Source: Gammaproteobacteria bacterium (GTDB lineage Bacteria > Pseudomonadota > Gammaproteobacteria > Steroidobacterales > Steroidobacteraceae). From it: a stretch of DNA of 36,059 nt. The translations under genes and the position numbers were made by a program. The notes beneath the pieces were generated by a model that searched no databases, had not been told where the DNA came from, and saw only the letters and a program-made list of their open reading frames with translations. Below are positions 23,719-31,653 of this stretch, in pieces (the stretch's first letter is position 1; every line of letters begins with the position of its first letter). The stretch is from NCBI GenBank assembly GCA_947469285.1, contig CANIOW010000029.1, positions 1 to 36,059 on the forward strand. Direction: 5' to 3'.

Positions 23719-24513
23719 TCAGACAGCGATCGGCGCCTTGATGGCCGGGTGAGGGTCGTAACCCGTCACCACGAGATCATCGTAGGCATAGTCAAACACG
23801 GTAGGCGGACGGCGCTGCAGCGCCAATCGCGGCAAAGGGCGTGGCGTCCGCTGCAGCTGCTCGTCTGCCTGCGCCAGATGATTTAAGTACAGGTGACAAT
23901 CGCCGCCCGTCCAGACCAAATCTCCGGGCACCAGATCGCATTGCGCAGCCACCAAGTGGAGCAGCATGGCGTAAGAGGCGATATTGAAGGGCACACCCAG
24001 AAAAATATCGGCGCTGCGCTGGTAGAGCTGGCAACTAAGACGGCCACCGGCGACATAGAACTGGAACAGAGCGTGACAGGGCATGAGCGCCATCTGTTCA
24101 AGCTCACCCACATTCCACGCGCTCACCAGAATGCGACGCGAATCGGGCTGTGTCCGTAGCAACTGGATCGCCGCCGTCATCTGATCGAGATGGCGGCCGT
24201 CAGCGGCCACCCAGTCCCGCCACTGCTTGCCATACACAGGCCCGAGCTCGCCAGCCGCATCGGCCCATTCGTCCCAAATGGTGACGCCTGCCTCGCGCAA
24301 TGACTGGACGTTGGTTTCACCACGTAAGAACCAGAGCAGTTCGTGAATGATGCTGCGCGTATGCAGTTTCTTCGTGGTCAGCAGGGGAAAGCCCGCTGCC
24401 AGATCAAAGCGCATCTGCCAGCCAAACACGCTGAGCGTTCCGGTCCCGGTACGGTCTTCCTTGCGGTCACCATGTTCGCGCACGTGGCGCATCAGATCGA
24501 GATATTGCTGCAT
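23719..24513 (-). CDS. thyA: Thymidylate synthase ThyA
   Basis: Converts dUMP and 5,10-methylene-THF to dTMP and dihydrofolate. It has 264 residues, identical in length to E. coli ThyA. The catalytic Cys146 is in [28 protein letters not shown] and [10 protein letters not shown] lie at the N-terminus, with [16 protein letters not shown] and [18 protein letters not shown] in the core. It begins 12 nt after the lgt stop (genes run right to left) and is followed by the SET gene and folA. ThyA produces the DHF that FolA reduces, so the operon couples the two steps. Confidence 0.97.
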   Translation of the reverse strand: MQQYLDLMRHVREHGDRKEDRTGTGTLSVFGWQMRFDLAAGFPLLTTKKLHTRSIIHELLWFLRGETNVQSLREAGVTIWDEWADAAGELGPVYGKQWRDWVAADGRHLDQMTAAIQLLRTQPDSRRILVSAWNVGELEQMALMPCHALFQFYVAGGRLSCQLYQRSADIFLGVPFNIASYAMLLHLVAAQCDLVPGDLVWTGGDCHLYLNHLAQADEQLQRTPRPLPRLALQRRPPTVFDYAYDDLVVTGYDPHPAIKAPIAV

Positions 24514-24525
24514 GCTGTGCCCTGC

Positions 24526-25335
24526 TCAGCGCGCCGCAAGATTGCCGGTAGGTTCATCGCGCCGGTAAGCCAGCCACAGCAATACCAGACCCATGAGGAT
24601 CATCGGTGCCGTGAGTAGCTGGCCCATGGTGAACCATCCAGAAGCCAGATAGCCCAGCTGCGCATCAGGGACGCGCACAAATTCAATGAGAAAACGAAAC
24701 ACCCCGTAGGCCAGCAAAAACACGCCGGAAGGTGCCCAGCGTGGACGGGGACTCGCGGTATAGGCCCACAGCAACACGAACAGCACCAACCCCTCGAGGG
24801 TGGCCTCGTACAACTGGGATGCGTGCAACACCTGGGCGCCACCGGGTGTCTGCACCAAAAACCCATAGGCGGCGTCCGTGGGTTTACCCCACAACTCTCC
24901 ATTGATGAAGTTACCCAGGCGCCCGGCGCCCAGTCCCACCGCGGGCAGCGGCGCCATGAAATCGAACACATCACCCACCCGCTTGCCGGTGGTTCGCGCA
25001 AACAGGGCGATGGCCACCAAGACCCCGATCAGGCCGCCATGGAACGACATCCCGCCTTCCCACAGACGGTAGATATAGCGCCAGTCCTCGGCGATACGGT
25101 CTTGCCCGTAAAACACGAGGTAACCCACCCGACCACCCAACACCACGCCCAGCATCGCGTGGAAAATCAGGTCGTCCACCTGCTCGTAGGTCCACGTCGA
25201 CCCGGGCTGCGCCACTCGCCGGCGGGCCAACCACCAGGCGGCCAAAAACCCTGCCAGATACATCAGACCATACCAGTGCACGCGCAGCGGACCGATGGCC
25301 ACGGCGATAGGATCGATGTCAGGGTAGGTGAACAT
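24526..25335 (-). CDS. lgt: Prolipoprotein diacylglyceryl transferase
   Basis: First step of bacterial lipoprotein maturation: transfer of diacylglycerol from phosphatidylglycerol to the lipobox Cys. This inner-membrane protein has 269 residues and about seven hydrophobic segments. The Lgt signature GRLGNFINGELWG is present, as are FHGGLIGVL with its conserved His, LHASQLYEATLEGL, and EFVRVPDAQLGYLASGWFTMGQ. An lgt-thyA order is common in Proteobacteria. It is needed by the lipoproteins in this window (RlpA and the Ig/RCC1 protein). Confidence 0.96.
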   Translation of the reverse strand: MFTYPDIDPIAVAIGPLRVHWYGLMYLAGFLAAWWLARRRVAQPGSTWTYEQVDDLIFHAMLGVVLGGRVGYLVFYGQDRIAEDWRYIYRLWEGGMSFHGGLIGVLVAIALFARTTGKRVGDVFDFMAPLPAVGLGAGRLGNFINGELWGKPTDAAYGFLVQTPGGAQVLHASQLYEATLEGLVLFVLLWAYTASPRPRWAPSGVFLLAYGVFRFLIEFVRVPDAQLGYLASGWFTMGQLLTAPMILMGLVLLWLAYRRDEPTGNLAAR

Positions 25336-25356
25336 GGATCAAGTATCGCCGATGAA

Positions 25357-26598
25357 TCAACCGTGCGTCACGCGAACTGCAAAAGCTTTCAGGTAGCGCG
25401 TCTCCGGGATGGCCGGATGGAGCGGATGATCCGGCCCCTGCCCGCCCGTCTGCACAATCTGCGCCTGGCGGCCAAGATGCCGCGCCGCCTTTTGCACGGC
25501 ATCAATCAGCATGCCGGACTCCAAGTGCCATGAGCAGGAGCAGCTCACCAGCAGTCCATCCCGGGGCAACAGCTGCATGGCCAGCTGATTAATGCGGCGG
25601 TAAGCCGCCTGGGCTTTGGGTAGGTCCTTGCGACGCTTGGCGAAGGCGGGCGGGTCCACCACCACCACGTCATAACGTTCCTTGGCCTCGACCCGTGCCT
25701 CGAGGGCATCGAAGGCATCGGCCTTCTCGATCCCGATGGTGACGGCGTTCAACGCCGCATTTTTCTGCACCATCGCCAACGCGGGCGCACTGCTGTCAAT
25801 GCAGGTGACCTCCGCCGCCCCGCCCAGCGCCGCTTGCACACCCCAAGCGCCAACGTAGCTAAAGACGTCGAGCACCCGGGCGCCCTTGACCCAGGGCCCG
25901 AGCAGCGGCCGGTTATAGGCCTGGTCGTAAAACCAGCCGGTTTTCTGTCCATGTCGCACAGGGGCAAGAAACCGGCCGCCCGCCTCAAGGACTTCGAGTT
26001 CATCGGGTACCGTGCCGAGGGCTTCCTCGACATAGCTCGGCAAACCTTCCAGCGTTCGCGCACTGCTGTCATTCTTCCACAGCACCGCGCGGGGCTTGAC
26101 CACCTTCACCAACGCGGCGAGCAAATCGTCGCGCATCGCCTCCATCCCGGCGGTGGCTAGCTGCACCACGCAGGTATCACCAAAACGATCGATGACGCAG
26201 CCTGGCAAACCATCCGACTCGCCATAACAAAGCCGATAATGCGGCGTCGGGTAGTAACGCTCGCGCAGAGCCAGCGCTACCCGCAGCCGATGCACAAACA
26301 GCGAACGCCCCGGACGAAACCCGGTGTCGCGCGACAGCAGCCGGGCGCAAATCAGCGAGGCCGGATTAACCGTCGCATAACCGAGAAACTTGTCGCGATT
26401 CGAGCGGACTTCCACCGCCTGCCCGGGCGTAAAACCGGTCAGCGGCGTCGCGGCCACGTCCACCTCGTTACTGAACACCCACAGGTGGCCTGCGGAGAGG
26501 CGACGGTCCTCATCATGGCGCAGGCGTAGAATTGGCAGCGCCTCAGCGGGCTCGTCGGGCAACAGGTCAGCAAACGCATCGTCGATCATTGGGGACAT
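25357..26598 (-). CDS. rlmI: 23S rRNA (cytosine-5)-methyltransferase, RlmI family
   Basis: Class I SAM-dependent RNA methyltransferase of the RlmI/YccW group, which methylates C1962 of 23S rRNA in E. coli. It has 413 residues, slightly longer than usual because of an N-terminal extension of about 20 residues. An N-terminal PUA domain (about 22-100, starting LRLRHDEDRRLSAGHLWVFSNEV) is followed by a small EEHEE-type domain. The methyltransferase core has VLDVFSYVGAWGVQAAL (motif I), VVVDPPAFAKRRKDL (motif IV) and LLVSCSCSWH with the expected catalytic Cys. Starts at 26598 or 26589 are both possible. It is the promoter-proximal gene of the rlmI-lgt-thyA-SET-folA series and is divergent from the DUF255 gene across 52 bp. 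Confidence 0.93.
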   Translation of the reverse strand: MSPMIDDAFADLLPDEPAEALPILRLRHDEDRRLSAGHLWVFSNEVDVAATPLTGFTPGQAVEVRSNRDKFLGYATVNPASLICARLLSRDTGFRPGRSLFVHRLRVALALRERYYPTPHYRLCYGESDGLPGCVIDRFGDTCVVQLATAGMEAMRDDLLAALVKVVKPRAVLWKNDSSARTLEGLPSYVEEALGTVPDELEVLEAGGRFLAPVRHGQKTGWFYDQAYNRPLLGPWVKGARVLDVFSYVGAWGVQAALGGAAEVTCIDSSAPALAMVQKNAALNAVTIGIEKADAFDALEARVEAKERYDVVVVDPPAFAKRRKDLPKAQAAYRRINQLAMQLLPRDGLLVSCSCSWHLESGMLIDAVQKAARHLGRQAQIVQTGGQGPDHPLHPAIPETRYLKAFAVRVTHG

Positions 26599-26650
26599 CT
26601 CAGGACGCCCGGGTTGTCCACGGGCAAGGAACCCCGCATTCTACGCTCCC

Positions 26651-28393
26651 ATGCCTACCCTTCCTCCCTCTTTACACGCCCCGGTCGTCTGGCACCGCTG
26701 GAATCCGGCGACCTTGCAGCAGGCCTGCCGGCTGAACCGCCCGGTACTGGTGTCCATGGGCTACGCCACCTGCCCTGGCTGGGCGTTTATGCACGCCGAG
26801 GCATTCACCGACCCCGGCATCGTGGCCCAACTGAATACTGCCTATGTGAGCGTCCGCGTGGACCGCGATCAACACCCAGAGCTTGAGCACCTATTTCAAC
26901 TCTGCCACCAATTACTGCTTGGCCGCCCTGGTGGCTGGCCACTCACACTATTCATCGATCCTGAAGCTGGCCTGCCATTTTTCGTCGGCGGCTATTTCCC
27001 GACAGAGCGCCGCCAGGATGCGCCGGGATTTGCCGACTTGCTGGGGGATGCGACGACGCATTTCAGAGACCAACGTGACGCCATACGCGCTCAGGCCGCA
27101 CGGCTCAGGCAGGTGCTGCTGGCACTGACTCCACTGCCGCTGGATGCGGCCGCATCACTCGACCAGACGCCCCTGCTCGCGGCTCGCCAGCAATTAGCGC
27201 AACACTTTGCTCGAGCGGCGGGTGGCTTTGACCTGACGCCCTCTTTCCCTGTCCCCGCGGTCGCCAGTTTCCTGCTGCGTCACTGGAATGCCACCGCTGC
27301 CACCAGCGAGCCGGATCTGCAGGCCCTGTACATGGCCACGCTCACACTCACGCAGGCTGCCGACTCACCCACTACCGCCTTGGATGGGGAACAGACCCTG
27401 CTCGACCAGGCGCGCCAACTGCGCGCCTATGCACGGGCAGCTGCCGCCACCGGCGAGCCGCTGTTCCGGCTAGCCGCTGAGCGCAGTGTCAGCTTCGTTT
27501 TAGACCAATTAAAAAGTCCTGACTGCCGGTATTTCACTGCCTTAGTGCGTGAGGGCAGCACGGTACTGCACGACCCACAATGCCTCACTGCCCCCAATGC
27601 CCTCTGGCTACAGGCCTGGGCGGAGGCTGCCCGCTGGCTGGACCGGCCTGACTGGGCCCAAGGCGCACAGGACCTGCTCCAAGCGCTACTGAACACCGTT
27701 GAGCTTGATGACACCACTGGACTGGCCGCACGGGCCCAGCTCTTGGCGAGCCTGTTATCGAGCCTGACCTTGGACTGGCGCAGCGAATGGCTGACGCTCG
27801 CGATTAAGCTGGCCGACAGCTTACTGCAGGACTATGCAGACCCAGAATGCGGCGGCTTCTACTCCACCGCGGCCTCGCTACCCGGGCCATTACCACGCCT
27901 CAAACCGTTCGCGGATGGCACGCTGCCCGCCGCCAACGGCGTGGCGGCACAGGCTTTGCTTCGCCTCGGCCAGTTAATCGACGAGCCACGCTATCGGCAG
28001 GCGGCGCTGCAAACGCTACGTGCGGCTTGGCCGGCGCTGAGCGCAGCGCCTTTGATGCACCTGGCCTTGCTCGACGCGCTGGCAGACCAGACCGAGGGAC
28101 TGGAGACCATTATCATTCGCGGACCCGCCGCCGAGTGCCAACCCTGGAGCGCTGCGCTCGCCCGCTGGGTTGCACCGGCGCGGCAGGTGTTTGCCATCCC
28201 CACCACGGCAGTCGGGCTACCACCGTTTCTGGCGAACCTGGGTAACGCCACCAACACGCCTTTCACGGCTACCACCGCCTATATCGTAGCGGCAGTGGAA
28301 GCGGGCTCAACTGCACTAGTGGCGCAGACCGTCGTCCAGGTCCCTACTCTCGAACAACTAGCGCATCAGCTACGCGACCGTTTACGACGCTGA
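26651..28393 (+). CDS. DUF255/YyaL-like protein (thioredoxin-fold plus alpha/alpha-barrel), altered active site
   Basis: This 580-residue member of the DUF255 (YyaL/SPATA20) family is shorter than the usual 670-700. The thioredoxin-like domain (about 10-160) has VVWHRWNPATLQQACRLNRPVLVSMGYATC, the conserved VSVRVDRDQHPEL and GRPGGWPLTLFIDPEAGLPFFVGGYFP. The family's CHWCHVM active site reads Cys41-Pro-Gly-Trp44-Ala-Phe-Met, so the second Cys is missing. The C-terminal part (about 170-575) is an alpha/alpha-toroid-like region typical of the family (YADPECGGFYSTA, then DGTLPAANGVAAQALLRLG). ATG at 26651 is chosen; a longer frame extends back into rlmI on the other strand and is not believable. 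The family has no firm biochemical role. The crotonase-family gene follows after 38 nt. Confidence 0.88.
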   Translation: MPTLPPSLHAPVVWHRWNPATLQQACRLNRPVLVSMGYATCPGWAFMHAEAFTDPGIVAQLNTAYVSVRVDRDQHPELEHLFQLCHQLLLGRPGGWPLTLFIDPEAGLPFFVGGYFPTERRQDAPGFADLLGDATTHFRDQRDAIRAQAARLRQVLLALTPLPLDAAASLDQTPLLAARQQLAQHFARAAGGFDLTPSFPVPAVASFLLRHWNATAATSEPDLQALYMATLTLTQAADSPTTALDGEQTLLDQARQLRAYARAAAATGEPLFRLAAERSVSFVLDQLKSPDCRYFTALVREGSTVLHDPQCLTAPNALWLQAWAEAARWLDRPDWAQGAQDLLQALLNTVELDDTTGLAARAQLLASLLSSLTLDWRSEWLTLAIKLADSLLQDYADPECGGFYSTAASLPGPLPRLKPFADGTLPAANGVAAQALLRLGQLIDEPRYRQAALQTLRAAWPALSAAPLMHLALLDALADQTEGLETIIIRGPAAECQPWSAALARWVAPARQVFAIPTTAVGLPPFLANLGNATNTPFTATTAYIVAAVEAGSTALVAQTVVQVPTLEQLAHQLRDRLRR

Positions 28394-28420
28394 ACCGGTA
28401 TTCTGTGCCGCTGCTCCTGC

Positions 28421-28425
28421 AAGGA
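28421..28425 (+). promoter_or_regulatory. Ribosome binding site AAGGA of the crotonase-family gene
   Basis: AAGGA lies 6 nt upstream of ATG 28432 and excludes an in-frame GTG at 28405, which would place this site within the gene. Confidence 0.7.
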
Positions 28426-28431
28426 AACCCC

Positions 28432-29199
28432 ATGCCCGCGACCCCCGCCACACCCACAGTGCACCTTCGTCAGGCCTACGCCAAAGGCGTCACCACGCTG
28501 ACCATCGACCGCCCTGACAAGCGCAATGCCATCACGGGTGCCATGTATACCGCCCTGGCAGAGGCCTTCGAAGCCGCCGATGCGGATGCAGCTGTGCACG
28601 TGATCGTCCTGACAGGAGGGCCAACGCTATTTACGGCCGGTAACGATCTGGCAGATTTTCTCGACCGGCCGCCCACGACCGAGGAAGCGCCTGGGTACCG
28701 GTTTATGCAGGCGTTAAGTGGCTGCCGCAAGCCGGTGGTAGCCGCCGTCTGCGGCCCCGCGATCGGCATCGGTACGACCCTGCTGCTGCATTGCGATTTG
28801 GTCTATGTGGCGGCGGATGCGCGTTTATCCACACCCTTCGTACCACTCGGACTGGTGGCGGAATTCGCTTCCAGTCTGCTGATGCCGCTACGCCTAGGCC
28901 ACGCACAGGCCGCCGAATGGCTACTCCAAGCACGCACCTTTAGCGGTACCGAGGCCGCGGCACAGGGCTTGGCCAACGCCGCACTACCCGCCGCGGACGT
29001 CCTGCCCACCGCACAGGCCGCCGCCGCCCGCCTCGCTGCACTGCCTCCAGGCGCACTGCAGGACACCAAGGCATTAATGCGCCGCCCAACGCAGGCAGCG
29101 GTTCGCGAAGCCCTACTGGCCGAGGCCGTCCTGTTCGCGCAACGTCTGCAAAGCGCAGAAGCCAAAGCGGCATTCGGCGCTTTTCTCAGTAAGGGATAA
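28432..29199 (+). CDS. Enoyl-CoA hydratase/isomerase (crotonase) family protein, Eci2-like
   Basis: This 255-residue crotonase-superfamily protein acts on acyl-CoA thioesters. ATG at 28432 is set by AAGGA 6 nt upstream. The oxyanion-hole segments are LFTAGNDLADF (about 67-75) and GPAIGIGTTLLLHCDLVY (108-125). The Glu that crotonase has at the GGGCEL position is Thr116 here. The second catalytic position is a Glu in LGLVAEFASSLL (Glu144), which matches delta3,delta2-enoyl-CoA isomerases. So the isomerase reaction is more likely than hydration (inference). It follows the DUF255 gene by 38 nt and is convergent with the EAL gene. The tail shows no CoA-independent extra domain. Confidence 0.9.
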   Translation: MPATPATPTVHLRQAYAKGVTTLTIDRPDKRNAITGAMYTALAEAFEAADADAAVHVIVLTGGPTLFTAGNDLADFLDRPPTTEEAPGYRFMQALSGCRKPVVAAVCGPAIGIGTTLLLHCDLVYVAADARLSTPFVPLGLVAEFASSLLMPLRLGHAQAAEWLLQARTFSGTEAAAQGLANAALPAADVLPTAQAAAARLAALPPGALQDTKALMRRPTQAAVREALLAEAVLFAQRLQSAEAKAAFGAFLSKG

Positions 29200-29208
29200 A
29201 GGCGCGGT

Positions 29209-31272
29209 TTAGAGCATCGCCGCATACGCCGCTGGTGGCAGCGCCGGGTCCATCAGATAGCCCTGCAGGTAATCGCAGCCTTCCGCCTTGAGCAAGTCGA
29301 GCTGGCGGTAGGTCTCCACGCCTTCGGCGACCACCGACATGTCCAGCGAATGCGCGATCTGAATGACTGCGCGAATTAACGCGCAGGCATCCCGTTCATC
29401 CGGCGCCCCCGCTACGAAACTACGGTCGATCTTAAGCGTATGCACCGGAAAAGACCGCAGGTACTGTAACGACGAATACCCCGTACCAAAATCATCAATG
29501 GCCAGTGTAAAACCGGCATCACGCAACTGAGTCAATAAAGTGCGCGCCAGATCCACATCCCGCACCAACGCATTTTCCGTGATCTCCAGTTCAATCATGC
29601 CGTGCGGTATTGCGGCGAGTTCAGTGGCCGTGGTGAGCATTTGCACCACCGTCCGGTTCAAAAATTCATGCGCCGACAGGTTGACCGCTACCGGCAACAG
29701 ACGCTTCCCGAGCGCGCGCCAGGCGGAGAGATCCTCGCAGACCTTATTTACCACCCAGCGGTCAATCTCCACGATAAAACCAGTCTCCTCAGCGATCCCA
29801 ATAAATTCAACCGGTGAAATTGCACCAAGCTTCGGGTGTTTCCAACGCAAGAGCGCCTCAGCGCCGACCAGCGCGAGATCAGCCACCCGGTACTTGGGCT
29901 GGTAGTGCACCTCGAGTCCGCCATAAACCAGCGCATGCCGCAGATCCGCCTCGAGTTCCAACCGCCCGCGCACGCGACTGTTCATCTCGGCGCGATAGAC
30001 CACCACACGATTCCGTCCGGCGCCCTTAGCATGCTGTGCAGCCGCATCGACATTGCGCACCAGCGTCGCCAAATCACTGCCATGAACGCCCGAGAGGGCG
30101 ATACCAATGCTGGCCGTCACCCGTACATCCAGATCAATCAGACTGCAGGCAAACGGCGGCTCGAATGCTTCACGCAACGACTCGCCGATCGCTGCAATGG
30201 CGGGCATTCCGGCAGTCGCCGGCAACCACACCAGGAATTCATCGGCACCGAGACGCGCCAGTGGGAGCTCCTCGGCGGGCTCCGTATGCAGCGACGACAT
30301 CACCCGCCGTAGCCTATCTGCCACCTCCAGCAACACTGCATCACCGGCACGCTGACCGAGCGTATCGTTGACGCGACGAAATTGGTCCATATCGATGAAT
30401 AACAGTGCCAGTTGGCTGCCGGCACTTTCCGCCGCCAATAGGGCCGTCGTCAGCTGTTCTTCCATCCACTCGCGGTTAGGCAGGTCAGTCAAGTTATCGA
30501 AATACGCGAGCCGTCGAATGCGTTGCTCCGCGAACTTTCGCTCGGAAACATCACGCACGATGGTCAATACCTGCCGATTCTGATGCGGCAACAAACGCAA
30601 CTCAAGATACTGTGCCACTGCAAAATGGAGGCGCTGAAACTCGAGAATGACGGAGCTACCGGTCGTGACTACCTGCCCAAGCTGGGTCGTAAATTCTCCG
30701 ACGAACTCAGGCGGTAGCAGCGGCAACAAATTGACCGGGCAATCTTGACGGGGGGCGTCGCCTGGCAACCCGCCATCACCAGCAAAACAGCCGTCAACAC
30801 TACCGAGTTCGCTTAATAAAAAAATACTATCAGGCATAGCCCGCAGCAGTGCACTGTTTTTCTCTTCACTTTCCTGCAAGGCGCCTAGCACCGCAGCGCC
30901 GCGCAACACGTACTGCACTCGATGCACCAGCAAGGCCCAATTAATCGGCTTGGTAATGAAGTCGGTGGCTCCTGCAGAAAACGCCCGCTCGATGGAAGCG
31001 GGGTCATCCATGCTAGTCACCACCACAATGGGGAGCGCAGCACCACCAGGCAATTGCCGGATCTGGCGGCAGGCTTCGTAGCCATCGACCTCGGGCATTT
31101 CCAAATCGAGCAAAAGAATATCGGGCATGCGCTCCAGAACACAGCGCACCGCCTCGGCACCATTACGCACCGCGAGCACAGAAAATCCCGCACTCTCAAG
31201 CACCGAATGCGACAGCAAGCGTGTCGAGCTGTCATCGTCAGCCAGCAGCACATGGCCCGCGAGTAAGTTCAT
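29209..31272 (-). CDS. Response regulator REC-PAS-GGDEF(degenerate)-EAL, predicted c-di-GMP phosphodiesterase
   Basis: This 687-residue regulator has four parts. An N-terminal receiver (about 6-123) has phospho-acceptor Asp56 (LLLDLEMPEVDGYE) and Lys108 (ITKPI). A PAS-like segment (about 140-245) ends in RDVSERKFAE. The GGDEF domain (about 255-425) has a signature that reads GADEF (342-346), so diguanylate cyclase activity is doubtful. The EAL domain (about 437-685) has every expected residue: Glu472 (EALLRW), Asn531, Glu563, Asp593-Asp594 (DDFGTG), Lys614, Glu650 (EGVET) and Gln670 (QGYL). It should therefore hydrolyse c-di-GMP when switched on. Its ATG overlaps the Hpt gene stop by 4 nt, tying it to the phosphorelay upstream. 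It is the last gene of the sensor operon and convergent with the crotonase gene. Confidence 0.93.
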   Translation of the reverse strand: MNLLAGHVLLADDDSSTRLLSHSVLESAGFSVLAVRNGAEAVRCVLERMPDILLLDLEMPEVDGYEACRQIRQLPGGAALPIVVVTSMDDPASIERAFSAGATDFITKPINWALLVHRVQYVLRGAAVLGALQESEEKNSALLRAMPDSIFLLSELGSVDGCFAGDGGLPGDAPRQDCPVNLLPLLPPEFVGEFTTQLGQVVTTGSSVILEFQRLHFAVAQYLELRLLPHQNRQVLTIVRDVSERKFAEQRIRRLAYFDNLTDLPNREWMEEQLTTALLAAESAGSQLALLFIDMDQFRRVNDTLGQRAGDAVLLEVADRLRRVMSSLHTEPAEELPLARLGADEFLVWLPATAGMPAIAAIGESLREAFEPPFACSLIDLDVRVTASIGIALSGVHGSDLATLVRNVDAAAQHAKGAGRNRVVVYRAEMNSRVRGRLELEADLRHALVYGGLEVHYQPKYRVADLALVGAEALLRWKHPKLGAISPVEFIGIAEETGFIVEIDRWVVNKVCEDLSAWRALGKRLLPVAVNLSAHEFLNRTVVQMLTTATELAAIPHGMIELEITENALVRDVDLARTLLTQLRDAGFTLAIDDFGTGYSSLQYLRSFPVHTLKIDRSFVAGAPDERDACALIRAVIQIAHSLDMSVVAEGVETYRQLDLLKAEGCDYLQGYLMDPALPPAAYAAML

Positions 31273-31634
31273 GGCGCAGCCGCCTCCACTAGCAACTCCG
31301 CAAGCGCCTCAGCAAATAATAGCTGGAGTGACGGCAATAATGCCGCGCAGGCCACCGTGTATTCGACCTTGGCCACTGCCTCAAGCGACTTCAGATGAAT
31401 CATCAGGGCCGTAGCACCAATATTTCCCGCGTAGGACTTTAGCGCGTGCGCAGCACGCCCGAGCGCCGGTAAATCTCGAGCCGCAAACGCCGCCTCCATC
31501 TGCAACAGAAGCGGCGGTGCGTCACGAAAATAGAGGTCAGCGACTGCTGACAACATATGGCATCCGCCTACCGAAGGAAGACGACGCAATGCGTTCAGCG
31601 CTACCGCATCCAAAACAGGCAGTGAACTAGTCAT
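31269..31634 (-). CDS. Stand-alone histidine phosphotransfer (Hpt) protein
   Basis: This 121-residue single-domain Hpt protein relays phosphate between receiver domains. The motif AAHALKSYAGNIGA contains phospho-acceptor His63, followed by the usual Lys66 and the downstream Gly. ATG at 31634 (MTSSLPVLDA) is chosen; the longer frame would overlap the end of the sensor kinase. It lies 19 nt after the sensor kinase stop, and its own stop overlaps the start of the REC-EAL gene. Position and content fit transfer from the sensor's receiver (Asp1314) to the REC of the EAL protein (Asp56). Confidence 0.9.
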   Translation of the reverse strand: MTSSLPVLDAVALNALRRLPSVGGCHMLSAVADLYFRDAPPLLLQMEAAFAARDLPALGRAAHALKSYAGNIGATALMIHLKSLEAVAKVEYTVACAALLPSLQLLFAEALAELLVEAAAP

Positions 31635-31653
31635 ACCGAAATGCTCGTAATTT

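Noticed and set aside
26390-26650. N-terminal extension of the DUF255 gene back into rlmI
   Set aside because: It would overlap the start of rlmI on the other strand and lacks family similarity; ATG 26651 begins just before the conserved domain.
26765-26800. Frameshift or sequencing error explaining the CPGW motif of the DUF255 protein
   Set aside because: The frame before and after is continuous and well conserved; a substitution of the motif explains it without a frameshift, though raw reads should confirm.
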